From positions 124,001 through 188,000 of the forward strand of contig NZ_BDDT01000006.1 in the NCBI RefSeq assembly GCF_001661495.1: 64,000 nt of DNA, read 5' to 3'. Source of the DNA: Pseudoalteromonas prydzensis. GTDB taxonomy: Bacteria > Pseudomonadota > Gammaproteobacteria > Enterobacterales > Alteromonadaceae. The notes under the pieces are model-generated. The model saw nothing but the letters and a program-made list of their open reading frames with translations, did no database searches and was not told the origin of the DNA. This document shows, piece by piece, positions 47,177 through 57,341 of this stretch (its first letter is position 1; each line of letters opens with the position of its first letter). The translations under genes were made by a program, and so were the position numbers.

Positions 47177-49750
47177 ATGCCACAGAAAATTCTCGTTATT
47201 GGCAATGGCATGGTGGGGCACCATTTTGTTGAGCAAATGCGTGGTAGCGATCAGCATGCGCAGATCACGGTATTGTGTGGTGAAGCAAATCTTGCCTACG
47301 ATCGGGTCTATTTATCAAGTGTGTTTAATGGTAAAACCGCTGCTGATCTAGCGTTAACGACACATGAAAACTACCAAAAACTCAATATTACTGTGCATAC
47401 AAGTCAGTGGGTTGAGCATATTGACGCTACGCAAAAGCAGCTCACCACTGCTAATGGCACAATCTATGACTATGATAAATTAGTGTTAGCAACCGGCTCG
47501 TACCCTTTCGTACCACCCATTAAAGGCAATGATCAATCCCACTGCTTAGTCTATCGCACCCTAGAAGACTTAGAACAAATAAAAAAGTGTGCGAATGATA
47601 GTAAGGTAGGCGTTGTAATTGGTGGTGGTTTACTGGGCTTAGAAGCTGCGAACGCATTAAAACAACTCGGTTTAAATACCCATGTTGTCGAGTTTGCGCC
47701 ACAGTTAATGGCGGTTCAACTTGATCAGCAAGGAGGGAAATTACTCAGAAATAAAATCGAAAACTTAGGTGTTAGCGTGCACACAGGTAAAGCAACTAGT
47801 GAGATAGTTGCTGGTGAGCAGTGTCGTTACCGCTTAAATTTTGCTGATGGTAGCCACTTAGAGACCGATTTAGTGTTGTTCTCAGCAGGTATTCGCCCAT
47901 ACGATACCCTAGGGAATAAAGCGGGGCTTACTTTAGGTGAGCGCGGTGGAATCGTGATCAATAACGCATGCCAAACGTCTAATAAAGATATTTTTGCGAT
48001 TGGTGAATGCGCATTATGGGATAAAAAATTATTTGGTTTAGTCGCCCCTGGCTACAATATGGCACGGGTTGCAGCAAGTCAGTTGTCAGGTGGCGACCTT
48101 CAATTTAACGGCGCCGATATGAGCACCAAGCTTAAGTTATTAGGTGTTGAAGTAGGATCTATTGGCGATGCGCATGGAGCGACAGCCAATGCGAAGGAAC
48201 TGATATATCAAGATCCAATTCGTGATTGCTATAAAAAAATCGTCCTCAACGAAAGCGGTGATAAGTTACTGGGCGCAGTGTTGGTTGGTGACACCAGCGA
48301 CTATGACACACTGCTCCAGTATATGCTCAATGATATGGCGCTGCCAGAACATCCTGAATGCCTGATTTTACCAGACAGCGCAGGCGGCGCGCCAACACTG
48401 TCAAGCAGTGCCCTACCCGATACAGCCACTATCTGCTCATGCCACAACGTCTGTAAAAGTGACATTATCAGCGCTATCGATAATGGCGCAAACGAACTTG
48501 GCGCAGTAAAAACCTGCACTAAAGCCAGCACCGGTTGTGGCGGCTGTACCGCATTACTTAAATCAGTGGTCGATGCTGAACTTGCCGAGCGTGGCGTTGA
48601 GGTAAATAACCATCTATGTGAACACTTCGCTTATTCTCGCCAAGAACTATTACACCTTGTTAAAGTAGAGAAAATCAAAACATTCGCTGAGCTGCTTAAA
48701 AGTCATGGTGAAGGCCATGGTTGTGAGATATGTAAACCGGCTGTGGGTTCAATTTTAGCTTCAACATGGAATGACTATATCCTGAGTGAGCAACATGTCA
48801 GCCTACAAGATACCAATGACAACTACTTAGCTAATATGCAAAAAGATGGTTCATATTCCGTGGTACCGCGTATTGCCGGTGGCGAGGTGACCGCTGAGAA
48901 GCTGATTGTACTGGGTGAAGTCGCCAAAGAATTTAATCTATATTGTAAAGTGACTGGCGGCCAACGCATTGATTTATTTGGCGCACGTCTTGAGCAACTG
49001 CCTGTTATTTGGCAAAAGCTGATAGCCGCAGGGTTTGAAACCGGCCACGCTTATGGAAAATCATTACGTACCGTTAAGTCTTGCGTTGGCAGCACATGGT
49101 GTCGTTATGGCGTTCAAGACAGTGTTGGTCAAGCCATTGCTATTGAAGATCGATACAAAGGCTTACGCTCCCCGCATAAAATAAAAATGGCCGTGTCAGG
49201 ATGTACCCGTGAATGCGCTGAGGCGCAAAGTAAAGATATCGGCATTATTGCAACCGAAAGTGGTTGGAACCTGTATGTCTGTGGTAATGGTGGCATGCGT
49301 CCACGTCACGCAGACTTATTTGCAACTGACTTAGACACCACCACTTTAATCACCTATATCGACCGTATTTTAATGTTTTACGTTAATACTGCTGACAAGC
49401 TACAACGTACCTCGGTATGGCTTGAGAATCTTGAAGGCGGCTTAGAATATTTACGCCAAGTGGTGATTGATGACAGCTTAGGTATTTGTGCAGAGCTTGA
49501 ACAACAAATGGCGCATATCACTAACACCTATGCATGTGAGTGGCTGCGCACAATTGAAGATCCAAATGCAGTTAAGCGCTTCCGTCAATTTGTGAATAGC
49601 CCAGATACTGATGAAAACATTGTATTTGTACAGGAGCGAAATCAAATTCGCCCCGCGACTGAAGCTGAAAAAAGTGCCCTTAAATACGCACAGCAGCGCC
49701 CTATCGCAGTAACAGAAATTACACAGGAGCAAGAAGATGTCTTGGTATAA
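47177..49750 (+). CDS. nirB: Assimilatory nitrite reductase large subunit
   Basis: 857 residues. Order: FAD/NADH oxidoreductase domain (ILVIGNGMVGHHFVEQM, GVVIGGGLLGLEAANAL), a BFD-like [2Fe-2S] module (CSCHNVCKSDI ... TKASTGCGGC), a second CEICKP segment, then the sulfite/nitrite reductase halves with the siroheme/4Fe-4S ligands (VKSCVGSTWCRYG and SGCTREC). It reduces nitrite to ammonium with NAD(P)H in the cytoplasm. It heads nirB-nirD-cobA and overlaps nirD by 14 bp. Confidence 0.96.
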   Translation: MPQKILVIGNGMVGHHFVEQMRGSDQHAQITVLCGEANLAYDRVYLSSVFNGKTAADLALTTHENYQKLNITVHTSQWVEHIDATQKQLTTANGTIYDYDKLVLATGSYPFVPPIKGNDQSHCLVYRTLEDLEQIKKCANDSKVGVVIGGGLLGLEAANALKQLGLNTHVVEFAPQLMAVQLDQQGGKLLRNKIENLGVSVHTGKATSEIVAGEQCRYRLNFADGSHLETDLVLFSAGIRPYDTLGNKAGLTLGERGGIVINNACQTSNKDIFAIGECALWDKKLFGLVAPGYNMARVAASQLSGGDLQFNGADMSTKLKLLGVEVGSIGDAHGATANAKELIYQDPIRDCYKKIVLNESGDKLLGAVLVGDTSDYDTLLQYMLNDMALPEHPECLILPDSAGGAPTLSSSALPDTATICSCHNVCKSDIISAIDNGANELGAVKTCTKASTGCGGCTALLKSVVDAELAERGVEVNNHLCEHFAYSRQELLHLVKVEKIKTFAELLKSHGEGHGCEICKPAVGSILASTWNDYILSEQHVSLQDTNDNYLANMQKDGSYSVVPRIAGGEVTAEKLIVLGEVAKEFNLYCKVTGGQRIDLFGARLEQLPVIWQKLIAAGFETGHAYGKSLRTVKSCVGSTWCRYGVQDSVGQAIAIEDRYKGLRSPHKIKMAVSGCTRECAEAQSKDIGIIATESGWNLYVCGNGGMRPRHADLFATDLDTTTLITYIDRILMFYVNTADKLQRTSVWLENLEGGLEYLRQVVIDDSLGICAELEQQMAHITNTYACEWLRTIEDPNAVKRFRQFVNSPDTDENIVFVQERNQIRPATEAEKSALKYAQQRPIAVTEITQEQEDVLV

Positions 49751-50093
49751 AATTGGTACATTAAATGATCTCGTTTTAAATAGTGGGATCTGCGCACAAG
49801 TTAAGAATCAACAAGTTGCCGTGTTCTATGTTCCTAACGATAAACAGTCCGTATTTGCTATTAGTAACTTTGACCCAATCGGCAAAGCAAATGTGTTAGC
49901 CAGAGGGATTGTCGGCTCACTGCAAGCACAGTTAGTTGTCGCTTCGCCATTGTATAAACAGCATTTTTGCCTAAAAACCGGTCAATGCTTAGAAGCAGAA
50001 ACAATTCGCGTACCTGTCTATAAAGCAAAAGTAGAACACGATCAGGTTTTTATTAGTAGCCAGCCAGTACTAGCAGCTAGCTCGGTCAGTTAA
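49737..50093 (+). CDS. nirD: Nitrite reductase small subunit
   Basis: 118 residues with a Rieske-like fold (LNSGICAQVKNQQVAVFYV, FDPIGKANVLARGIVGS). As in other NirD proteins the Rieske Cys/His cluster ligands are not conserved, so it is likely a structural subunit of NirB. Coupled to nirB. Confidence 0.93.
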   Translation: MSWYKIGTLNDLVLNSGICAQVKNQQVAVFYVPNDKQSVFAISNFDPIGKANVLARGIVGSLQAQLVVASPLYKQHFCLKTGQCLEAETIRVPVYKAKVEHDQVFISSQPVLAASSVS

Positions 50094-50107
50094 AAAGTGA
50101 GATAACT

Positions 50108-50971
50108 ATGAGCGTATTTTCATATTTTTCAAGGATAGAGAATAACTGGCTTGATAATATTTTGACTCGATACAGCACTGGCCAAAATCGTAACAATAAA
50201 ACTGGCCAAGTATATCTGATCGGCGCAGGCCCTGGCGATCCTGAACTTATTACCGTAAAAGCACAGCGTATATTAAACAGCGCAGATGTGGTTTTATATG
50301 ATTGGCTGGTGGCAGATGAACTCATTACCTCACTACCAGCCAGCTGTAAACGCGTATTTGTTGGTAAACGCGCTGGCAAACACTCAATGACGCAACCGCA
50401 AATTTGCCAACAACTAGTTAAGTTTGCTCAGCAAGGCCTTACCGTGGTGCGTTTAAAAGGCGGTGATCCGAGTATTTTTGCACGTATTTGTGAAGAAGCT
50501 GAAGCACTCCAACAAGCTGCCATAAAGTTCGCCATTATACCCGGTGTAACAACCGCATGCGCCACGTCCGCTTATACCGGTATTCCACTCACTAAACGCC
50601 ATGTAGCAGCAAGTATTACCTTTATGACGGCTCAATTTAGCGATCCTAAAAAACAACCTGATTGGCATAAATATCGTCACATGCCTAATGGTGATAATTC
50701 CACACTGGTGGTTTATATGGGATTAAATAGATTAGAGCAGTTGGTGTCGGGGCTGGTTTCGGTCGGTTGGCCGAAAAATACCCCCATCGCGCTGGTTGAG
50801 CAAGCAACCACCTTAGAGCAGCGCGTTAATACATCAACCTTGGAGAAAGTATCTAAAATCCCCTCATCAGAGGCGATCCATGGCCCTACGCTGATTATTA
50901 TCGGTGAGGTTATCAATCACACTATGCCAATTAGTCCCGAGTTATTAAATGTCACAGCCTATGGCGTTTAA
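50108..50971 (+). CDS. cobA: Uroporphyrinogen-III C-methyltransferase
   Basis: 287 residues. SUMT motifs: VYLIGAGPGDPELITVKAQR, VVLYDWLVADEL, VRLKGGDPSIFAR, PGVTTACATSAYTGIPLTKR. It makes precorrin-2 on the route to siroheme, the NirB cofactor. An N-terminal extension of about 30 residues precedes the domain. It lacks the CysG dehydrogenase/ferrochelatase half. Confidence 0.94.
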   Translation: MSVFSYFSRIENNWLDNILTRYSTGQNRNNKTGQVYLIGAGPGDPELITVKAQRILNSADVVLYDWLVADELITSLPASCKRVFVGKRAGKHSMTQPQICQQLVKFAQQGLTVVRLKGGDPSIFARICEEAEALQQAAIKFAIIPGVTTACATSAYTGIPLTKRHVAASITFMTAQFSDPKKQPDWHKYRHMPNGDNSTLVVYMGLNRLEQLVSGLVSVGWPKNTPIALVEQATTLEQRVNTSTLEKVSKIPSSEAIHGPTLIIIGEVINHTMPISPELLNVTAYGV

Positions 50972-50994
50972 CGCCTATTAAAACAAATCATACG

Positions 50995-51037
50995 CGCGCT
51001 TGCTCTCACCTACAGGAGAAAAAAACTGAGCAAGCGC
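50995..51037. repeat. Inverted repeat after cobA
   Basis: GCGCTTGCTC and GAGCAAGCGC arms surround a 22-nt loop, followed by a weak T stretch. It may terminate the nirBD-cobA transcript. A second symmetry GTGCA-N5-TGCAC lies at 51056-51070. Confidence 0.55.
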
Positions 51038-51196
51038 ACTTTAAGCATCTTAGCAGTGCACTGCATGCACCAAAATACACCACTGCAGGCTATCCACTTG
51101 ACTTGCAATAATTCACAAACGCTCACTTTGCTATCAAGTCACTGTAATTTAATGAATTTAATTTTATCTTTAATAAATTTGTGATTTATTTTTAAC

Positions 51197-51212
51197 TGGA
51201 ATGAAGGTTGCA
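51197..51212 (+). promoter_or_regulatory. Sigma-54 promoter of nasR
   Basis: TGGAATGAAGGTTGCA, with GG and GC 12 bp apart, about 37 bp before the nasR start. Confidence 0.7.
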
Positions 51213-51248
51213 GAGTTAGCATAAATAACAACACAAAAATAACTATCT

Positions 51249-52520
51249 ATGGCTCACAATAATTCGCTTACTAAAAAATTTCTATTAGCCGCTAAATACG
51301 AAGAGATCCATGCGTTAGAACAATTACAAAAAAGTTGTTACAACCTGATTAAACTCGGCCAGTTTGTGCATCAACTACAAAAAGAGCGTGCGATGAGTAA
51401 TATTTACCTCGCCTCAAACAGAACGCTTTTTGAACAGCAACTACAACAGCAAATAAAACATTCTGATGTATTACAACAAGCCTTGTTTGAATCACTTGCG
51501 CAAACTTATTTATGTACAAAACCTGGGGTTGGTAATAGCCGCTTATATAATTTAATAACTATCAGCCTGCAATCCCTTGATACACTTTATTCCTTACGTG
51601 AAAAGGTAGCCAAGCAAGCACTCAGTGCGAGTCAATCGACGCAGTCTTTTACGCAAATAATTAGCAGTTTATTAAATGTATTTTTAGAAACCGCGGATGG
51701 TGCCAGTGATCCTGTGATCACCCGCCTGTTAGTTGCTTATTTTAACTTTATGCAAGGCAAAGAATACGCAGGACAAGAGCGTGCATATGGTGCAATGGCT
51801 TTTGCCAGTAATAAATTTGATACCGAACAAAAAGCATTGTTAAGCCATTTTCAACACAACCAACAAACCAGCTTTGAATTTTTTAGCCAATATGCCGATG
51901 AGCAACTCATAGCAAGCTACAAGCTACTGTTACAGGATGAGTCAAACCAAGAAATAGACAAATTACGCACTATGCTACAACAATTAGCGCCAAACAATAA
52001 CCAAGAACTGTCACAGCTCAGTGAAGTCTGGTTTGACGTAGCAACTGCAAGAATCGATATCATGCATCAAATAGAACAACAAATTTCTAAACGTTTGATA
52101 GCAGCGGCTAAAGAGCAAATTGTTGCAGCAAAACAAAGTTTAGACACTCATCAAGGCACACTGGCTATAATTACTAAAGACAGTCCTGATTTTAGTATAT
52201 CAACCACCGCGACCCTTTTATCTGCAGAGCTAAATGGTTATACCAACACCAATATTGCCGCCGAAAAACTCGCTGCAAATAAAACCATGTATGATTTGAT
52301 AGCCGAGCAAAGTCAGCATATAAAACTAATAAATAATGCGCTCAGTGAAGCCAGAAACGTCATCAATGAACAAAAAGTCATTAACCAGGCTAAGTTTATT
52401 TTGATTGAACAATTAAAATTAACAGAAGCCCAAGCGCATAAGAAGTTACAAAAACAAGCAATGGATAACCACATCAGTTTACATAAAGTCGCAGAGCAAA
52501 TAATTACGCTGGTAGATTAA
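51249..52520 (+). CDS. nasR: Nitrate/nitrite-sensing antiterminator NasR (NIT-ANTAR)
   Basis: 423 residues. The N-terminal about 300 residues form an all-helical NIT domain (LGQFVHQLQKERAMSNIYLAS; ADGASDPVITRLLVAYFNFMQGKEYAGQERAYG). A helix leads to a C-terminal ANTAR RNA-binding domain (VINQAKFILIEQLKLTEAQAHKKLQKQAMD). This is the architecture of Klebsiella NasR, which binds leader RNA when nitrate or nitrite is present and prevents termination. The probable target is the nirB leader 4 kb upstream. It has its own sigma-54-like promoter. Confidence 0.92.
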   Translation: MAHNNSLTKKFLLAAKYEEIHALEQLQKSCYNLIKLGQFVHQLQKERAMSNIYLASNRTLFEQQLQQQIKHSDVLQQALFESLAQTYLCTKPGVGNSRLYNLITISLQSLDTLYSLREKVAKQALSASQSTQSFTQIISSLLNVFLETADGASDPVITRLLVAYFNFMQGKEYAGQERAYGAMAFASNKFDTEQKALLSHFQHNQQTSFEFFSQYADEQLIASYKLLLQDESNQEIDKLRTMLQQLAPNNNQELSQLSEVWFDVATARIDIMHQIEQQISKRLIAAAKEQIVAAKQSLDTHQGTLAIITKDSPDFSISTTATLLSAELNGYTNTNIAAEKLAANKTMYDLIAEQSQHIKLINNALSEARNVINEQKVINQAKFILIEQLKLTEAQAHKKLQKQAMDNHISLHKVAEQIITLVD

Positions 52521-52687
52521 GTAGAATATTAAGCGCTGCAAACTCGCTATGATGATCGAAGTGGCTTTAAGAAAAAGACCTAGCCGGCAACGCAATAAAC
52601 GACTTTGTTTAGTGATTTAGAGTTCACCATAAACGGTCAAAAAGAACAATAATGCCTATTGGCTAAAGGCTCATATGTGTTAGCTTT

Positions 52688-53029
52688 TTACTCACCGACA
52701 TGAATTTTTAACAAAACCTCACTACCATCTAAGTTTTTAACTAGTAATGGTAATATTTCACCTGTTTCTTTAGCCATTAGTTTTTTAGCTTTATCCGCTG
52801 GGCAGCCTGGGATTTTGCAACCATCCAGTTCAATAACCAATTGACCAGCTTTAATTCCAGCTTTTTCTGCAGGGGATCCAGACTGAACGTTATCAATTTT
52901 AAACTCGGTTATTTCAGGACTAAAGAATCCATCAACAGACACACCTGCGACAATGCCAATTTTACCTTCGGCGAGAGCAGCAAATGGTAAAAACAAACTA
53001 ATTAATATTATCTTCCTAATTGAATTCAA
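52688..53029 (-). CDS. Small periplasmic PDZ protein
   Basis: 113 residues. A signal peptide (to ALA/EG) is followed by a single PDZ domain (IDNVQSGSPAEKAGIKAGQLVIELDG) with an inserted Cys pair (CKIPGC) that could form a disulfide. No protease domain is present. Function unknown. Confidence 0.75.
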   Translation of the reverse strand: MNSIRKIILISLFLPFAALAEGKIGIVAGVSVDGFFSPEITEFKIDNVQSGSPAEKAGIKAGQLVIELDGCKIPGCPADKAKKLMAKETGEILPLLVKNLDGSEVLLKIHVGE

Positions 53030-53145
53030 ACGCCTTACTCCTTTAAAAACCGAAACACAGCATTAGCTGTGCCAAACGCTTGCCATCGTTAAGCAAGTGT
53101 TTGGATGTCCCCATAAATGCTTTGTATGCTGTGGCTAATGTAATC

Positions 53146-53694
53146 CTATTTCCAACTCATCACACTATCGTAGCCTTCACAACTCTCGACAGCATCAGAT
53201 GCATTCGTGATAAAAACTTGTTGCTGCTGCGAAACTGGATAACTTAGATATTCTGAGCATTGGGCGCTTTGACCATTACCTACAACAACTTTCGTTCCTG
53301 CCTTCAAGGTACATTTCACCAACTTATCAAGCGGTGACCATTGATAACAAATTTCATAGTCTTCTCTATATTTGGCTGTATTTCCTGACGGGAATTGAAA
53401 TGACCACCACTGACCAAACTCACTCTGCGGGTTTGTACTGTTCCATGCACGATAGATTGTCACCTCATCTGTACTTTCATAAACAGTACCCTGACATAAC
53501 TTGCCCTTTAAGGGCTCACCGATTGCCTGAGCAAGAAGCGCGGAGTCTTGAACCTGCTTAAATTGGTTACCTAAATCGCCTGCAATCACAGTGCTACCGA
53601 TACAAGGTGCTGGGGGTAATTGCCCGGTGTCCTTAGGTACATTCGCACATCCTTGTATCACAACGAGCAACGCACCGATTAAAATCCTTTTCAT
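53146..53694 (-). CDS. Hypothetical lipoprotein
   Basis: 182 residues with signal sequence MKRILIGALLVVIQGC and a lipobox Cys at 16. Several further Cys may form disulfides. A Trp-rich centre (WNSTNPQSEFGQWWSFQF) is notable. No family is recognised. Confidence 0.65.
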   Translation of the reverse strand: MKRILIGALLVVIQGCANVPKDTGQLPPAPCIGSTVIAGDLGNQFKQVQDSALLAQAIGEPLKGKLCQGTVYESTDEVTIYRAWNSTNPQSEFGQWWSFQFPSGNTAKYREDYEICYQWSPLDKLVKCTLKAGTKVVVGNGQSAQCSEYLSYPVSQQQQVFITNASDAVESCEGYDSVMSWK

Positions 53695-53964
53695 TTCTTC
53701 ACCTATATTTAATTAATAGTCGCTACGGCATAACGTTTATTCGATCCAATTTGGCGGGATTATAACCGCCAAAACGGCGTATATTACAGCGTAATATACT
53801 TCCACTAAATCATGTTCATGTAAATAACTTATTGCAAATGTTATAAAATGAACTTGTTGTTACATCCCAAAACGATTGGTAATCACGTTATAGGACAAAA
53901 TAACAACCACGGTATATAAATTTACGCTGATAGATGACTGCGAACTGTTTTGTTGTGTATGGTT

Positions 53965-54426
53965 TCAATCCGCGGCCCATTTTTGTTGTGCCTGTACATC
54001 ACTGGCTTTAAATTCAACCCACTGCGAAGAATGACTGAAATGTTCTTTTTTCCAAAACGTGGCTTGGGTTTTTAAATAATCCATAATAAATTGCGCACCA
54101 TCAAAGGCACTTTGCCGGTGTTTGCTACTCACGCCCACAAATACAATTTGCTCGCCAAGGGGGAGATAACCAATTCGATGATAAATGCTAATTCTGCCCA
54201 GTTGCCAACGGTTTTGAGCTTGCTCTGCAATGCTTAACAGTAGTTGTTCGGTCATTTGTGGGTAATGCTCAAGCTCCAGTGCCACCACGTTATCGCCATG
54301 ACTGAATTCTCTCACTAAACCTGTAAAAGTAACCACTGCGCCTTGCTGCACATTACCTATTTGCAGTGCATCATGCAGTACTGCAATGTCAAAATCATCA
54401 TGGCTGATGGTTATTTCAATACTCAT
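53965..54426 (-). CDS. moaE: Molybdopterin synthase large subunit
   Basis: 153 residues. MoaE motifs: GAVVTFTGLVREFSHGD, ALELEHYPQM, and the catalytic Lys region FWKKEHFSHSSQWVEF. With MoaD it inserts sulfur into cyclic pyranopterin. It is the last gene of the moaA-mobA-moaB-moaC-moaD-moaE run and abuts moaD. Confidence 0.95.
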   Translation of the reverse strand: MSIEITISHDDFDIAVLHDALQIGNVQQGAVVTFTGLVREFSHGDNVVALELEHYPQMTEQLLLSIAEQAQNRWQLGRISIYHRIGYLPLGEQIVFVGVSSKHRQSAFDGAQFIMDYLKTQATFWKKEHFSHSSQWVEFKASDVQAQQKWAAD

Positions 54427-54698
54427 TAGCCACCTGTTACGGGTGGGAAAAAAGCTACTTCATCACCCCCTTTAACAATCGCTTGCTGTTGCGCTATTTG
54501 CTGATTCACTGCCGCTATCAGTAAGTCATTATTAAGCGCTGCTTGCCAACTAGGCTGTAAGCTAATCAAATGCGATTTTAATTGTTTAATTGAAAGCGGT
54601 TGCTTAATAGCTAAATTATAACTTGCGCATTGTAAGCGCTCTTTTAGTTGACCAAAAAACAATAGCTTTACTTGCTCAGCGTCGTTGCCAGTCACCAT
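54426..54698 (-). CDS. moaD: Molybdopterin synthase sulfur carrier subunit
   Basis: 90 residues of ubiquitin-like fold ending [10 protein letters not shown]; the C-terminal Gly-Gly carries the thiocarboxylate. It overlaps moaC by 23 bp and touches moaE. Confidence 0.95.
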   Translation of the reverse strand: MVTGNDAEQVKLLFFGQLKERLQCASYNLAIKQPLSIKQLKSHLISLQPSWQAALNNDLLIAAVNQQIAQQQAIVKGGDEVAFFPPVTGG

Positions 54699-55146
54699 GT
54701 TTACCTCCTGATTTTTTTATCACCCGAATAGAGTGAATTTCCATATCCGGATCAGCGGCTTTGCACATATCAAATAATGTCAGTGCGGCAACTGATACTG
54801 CGCTAAGCGCTTCCATTTCAACTCCAGTTTTGCCTGAGAGTTTACATAAGCTGGTTATTTTTATAATGCAGTCTTGCTCGTCTAGCTCAAAATCAACGGC
54901 CACTTTGGTCAACGCCAACGGATGGCACAGCGGGATAAGATCAGCGCATTTCTTTGCTGCTTGAATACCCGCAATACGTGCAACCCCGATGACATCACCT
55001 TTTTTATTCTCATTGGCCACTACCTGTGAAAAAGCTTCTTTCGACATCGATATCATCCCTTGCGCAATCGCTTCTCGGGTGGTGATTTGTTTTAGTGAAA
55101 CATCAACCATATTCGCTTGGCCGTGTTCATCAATATGACTTAACAT
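54676..55146 (-). CDS. moaC: Cyclic pyranopterin monophosphate synthase
   Basis: 156 residues. Motifs [38 protein letters not shown] and VIKKSGGK are complete. It acts with MoaA to form cPMP. Confidence 0.97.
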   Translation of the reverse strand: MLSHIDEHGQANMVDVSLKQITTREAIAQGMISMSKEAFSQVVANENKKGDVIGVARIAGIQAAKKCADLIPLCHPLALTKVAVDFELDEQDCIIKITSLCKLSGKTGVEMEALSAVSVAALTLFDMCKAADPDMEIHSIRVIKKSGGKHGDWQRR

Positions 55147-55148
55147 GT

Positions 55149-55682
55149 TTAACCCCTAGTTGCACAGCGACTGCCAACACTAATATGTGGCACAAAATTA
55201 CATGGCTTAAATGTTGCGCTTAATTGCTGCTCAATAATGCCCGTCCACGCAGTTTTGCACGCTCCCGTTGAACCTGGCATGCAAAAAATAACGGTGTTGT
55301 TTGCAAGTCCCGCAAGCGCCCGAGATTGAATGGTCGAGCTGCCAATTTCACTGTATGAAATATGTCTAAATAGCTCGCCAAATCCGTCGACCGTTTTATC
55401 AAATAACGGCAGCATTGCTTCAGGCGTTGAGTCTCGCTCAGTAAACCCTGTGCCACCGGTGACTAAAATGGCTTGAATAGTTTCATCTGCAATCCATTGC
55501 GAGGCAATTGCCCGCATTTGATATACATCATCTTTAACGATTTTTTTATCAAGCAATTGATGCCCAGCATCTTGTAAAGCTTGCACTAGATAATGTCCTG
55601 AAGTATCAGTATTTTCATTGCGAGTATCACTGACGGTTAAAACCGCAATATTGACCACGCTGTTATCTGTTGTATTAGCCAT
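55149..55682 (-). CDS. moaB: Molybdenum cofactor biosynthesis protein B
   Basis: 177 residues. The MoaB/Mog fold shows [38 protein letters not shown] and [14 protein letters not shown]. It probably adenylylates molybdopterin. It lies 2 bp from moaC. Confidence 0.93.
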   Translation of the reverse strand: MANTTDNSVVNIAVLTVSDTRNENTDTSGHYLVQALQDAGHQLLDKKIVKDDVYQMRAIASQWIADETIQAILVTGGTGFTERDSTPEAMLPLFDKTVDGFGELFRHISYSEIGSSTIQSRALAGLANNTVIFCMPGSTGACKTAWTGIIEQQLSATFKPCNFVPHISVGSRCATRG

Positions 55683-55699
55683 AATTTTATTACTTCTTT

Positions 55700-56287
55700 T
55701 TAATAAATTAATTGATTCAATTCTTTAATACCGTGCGCCTTACATAATTGGTTGTATTGCACTGGGGTATTAATATTACTAAATGCGTCGGTTTGTGCGC
55801 TTTCAAGCGACTCACCTTGGCATGTTTTTATAAACTGTTTAATCGATAAGTTACTGTCAGTTACACTGAGCACAGAAAATAAATAGTCCTGTGTCACTTG
55901 ATTATTTTTAATGTAAATGGGTAATGGAAAGTCACTAAAATGCACTAAATTCATGGTTTCAGTGTGCATTTTATGCTGATAAAAATTAACTAAGCGTGTT
56001 AATAACGCGCCATTGAGTAATGGCATATCAATCGCCACGACCAGTAAATCGTTCTTAGTGTGTTTAAGGGCGCTGTAAATTCCCCCAAGAGGCCCTTTAT
56101 TTGGATATATATCAGCTAGATAATTTGGGCAACCGTTGCGACTGATCAATACCTCACTAAGCCCAACGCTGTGCAATAAATCAACACTGTGTTGCTGCAA
56201 GGTTTTATCGCCAAACAGCAGCTCGGCCTTATTGGTTTTCATGCGTGAAGATTTACCACCAGCGAGCACTAACCCAGTCACAGCCAT
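55700..56287 (-). CDS. mobA: Molybdenum cofactor guanylyltransferase
   Basis: 195 residues. The nucleotidyltransferase signature LVLAGGKSSRMKTNKAELLFG and the KGPLGGIYSAL and VVAIDMPLL motifs are present. It links GMP to Moco to give the bis-MGD form that nitrate reductase of the NasA type needs. Confidence 0.94.
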   Translation of the reverse strand: MAVTGLVLAGGKSSRMKTNKAELLFGDKTLQQHSVDLLHSVGLSEVLISRNGCPNYLADIYPNKGPLGGIYSALKHTKNDLLVVAIDMPLLNGALLTRLVNFYQHKMHTETMNLVHFSDFPLPIYIKNNQVTQDYLFSVLSVTDSNLSIKQFIKTCQGESLESAQTDAFSNINTPVQYNQLCKAHGIKELNQLIY

Positions 56288-56291
56288 TGCT

Positions 56292-57293
56292 CTATCCCCC
56301 TAACATCGCTAAATGCTTAGTTGCGCCCGTTAAGCGCTTATCAAGCTCGTGACTAATGGTTTTGTTACTCATGGCGCTGCGGATCAGTTTAATCGTTTGC
56401 TCAGCGGCGTGTTCAGTGGTACAACTATTTAATGCACTGCGTAAGTCGATACCTTGATCAGCAAATAAACACAAATGTAATTTACCCAGCGCCGAAACAC
56501 GCAAACGATTACAGCTTTGGCAGAAATCTTTGCTGTAAGGCATGATCAAGCCAATACGGCCTTGATAATCGGGATGCCAAAATTCTTGCGCAGGACCATT
56601 CAACGTGCCCTTTACGACTTGTAACCAGCCTGCTGCTAGCAAACTATCTTTAACGCCTTGGCCACTTAAATGATTTTGTTCAAAAAATTGCGTGCCATTA
56701 CCGGTTTCCATCAATTCAATAAAGCGCACTGTTACTCTCTGGTGCTTTATCCAAGCAAGGTAATCTTTTAGCTGGTTATGATTAAATGCTTTCGCCAATA
56801 CGGCATTAACTTTAATACGCTTAATGCCAATCTGCTGAGCTCGTGCAATGCCGTTTAAAATATGTTGTAGCTTGTCGTGGCCAGTTATTAGTTGAAACAT
56901 TTTCGGATCTAAGCTGTCGATACTGACATTAATGGCATCAAGTCCAGCGGCTTTATATTCATCAACATTATTTAATAAGTTAAAACCGTTGGTTGTCAGC
57001 GCGACTTCGCTAATTCCGCTAGTCGCTTTACAGCGTTTGATGATCTCTGGCAAATCTTTACGTAGGCATGGCTCGCCGCCCGTTAAGCGAATTTTTTTAG
57101 TGCCTAACTTGGCAAAAGCACTCACTACAGTAGTAATTTCTGCTTGTGTCAAGAACTCACGCGGCGTATCACACTGATAACCATTCGGTAAGCAATAACT
57201 ACAACTAAAATTACAGACATCAGTAATCGAGAGTCTTAAATAATTAAAACGGCGTCCAAATTTATCTTCAAGTTGATAGTTGTCTTCACGCAT
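56292..57293 (-). CDS. moaA: GTP 3',8-cyclase
   Basis: 333 residues. The N-terminal radical SAM cluster is CNFSCSYC, the second 4Fe-4S site is FCQSCNRLRVSALGKLHLC, and the protein ends in Gly-Gly as in other MoaA. It begins the molybdopterin run, 4 bp ahead of mobA, and follows nasA by 48 bp. Confidence 0.97.
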   Translation of the reverse strand: MREDNYQLEDKFGRRFNYLRLSITDVCNFSCSYCLPNGYQCDTPREFLTQAEITTVVSAFAKLGTKKIRLTGGEPCLRKDLPEIIKRCKATSGISEVALTTNGFNLLNNVDEYKAAGLDAINVSIDSLDPKMFQLITGHDKLQHILNGIARAQQIGIKRIKVNAVLAKAFNHNQLKDYLAWIKHQRVTVRFIELMETGNGTQFFEQNHLSGQGVKDSLLAAGWLQVVKGTLNGPAQEFWHPDYQGRIGLIMPYSKDFCQSCNRLRVSALGKLHLCLFADQGIDLRSALNSCTTEHAAEQTIKLIRSAMSNKTISHELDKRLTGATKHLAMLGG

Positions 57294-57341
57294 AAATTGT
57301 TCTACTTATTATTTTTATATACATCTGCTTTGGCATAACAA

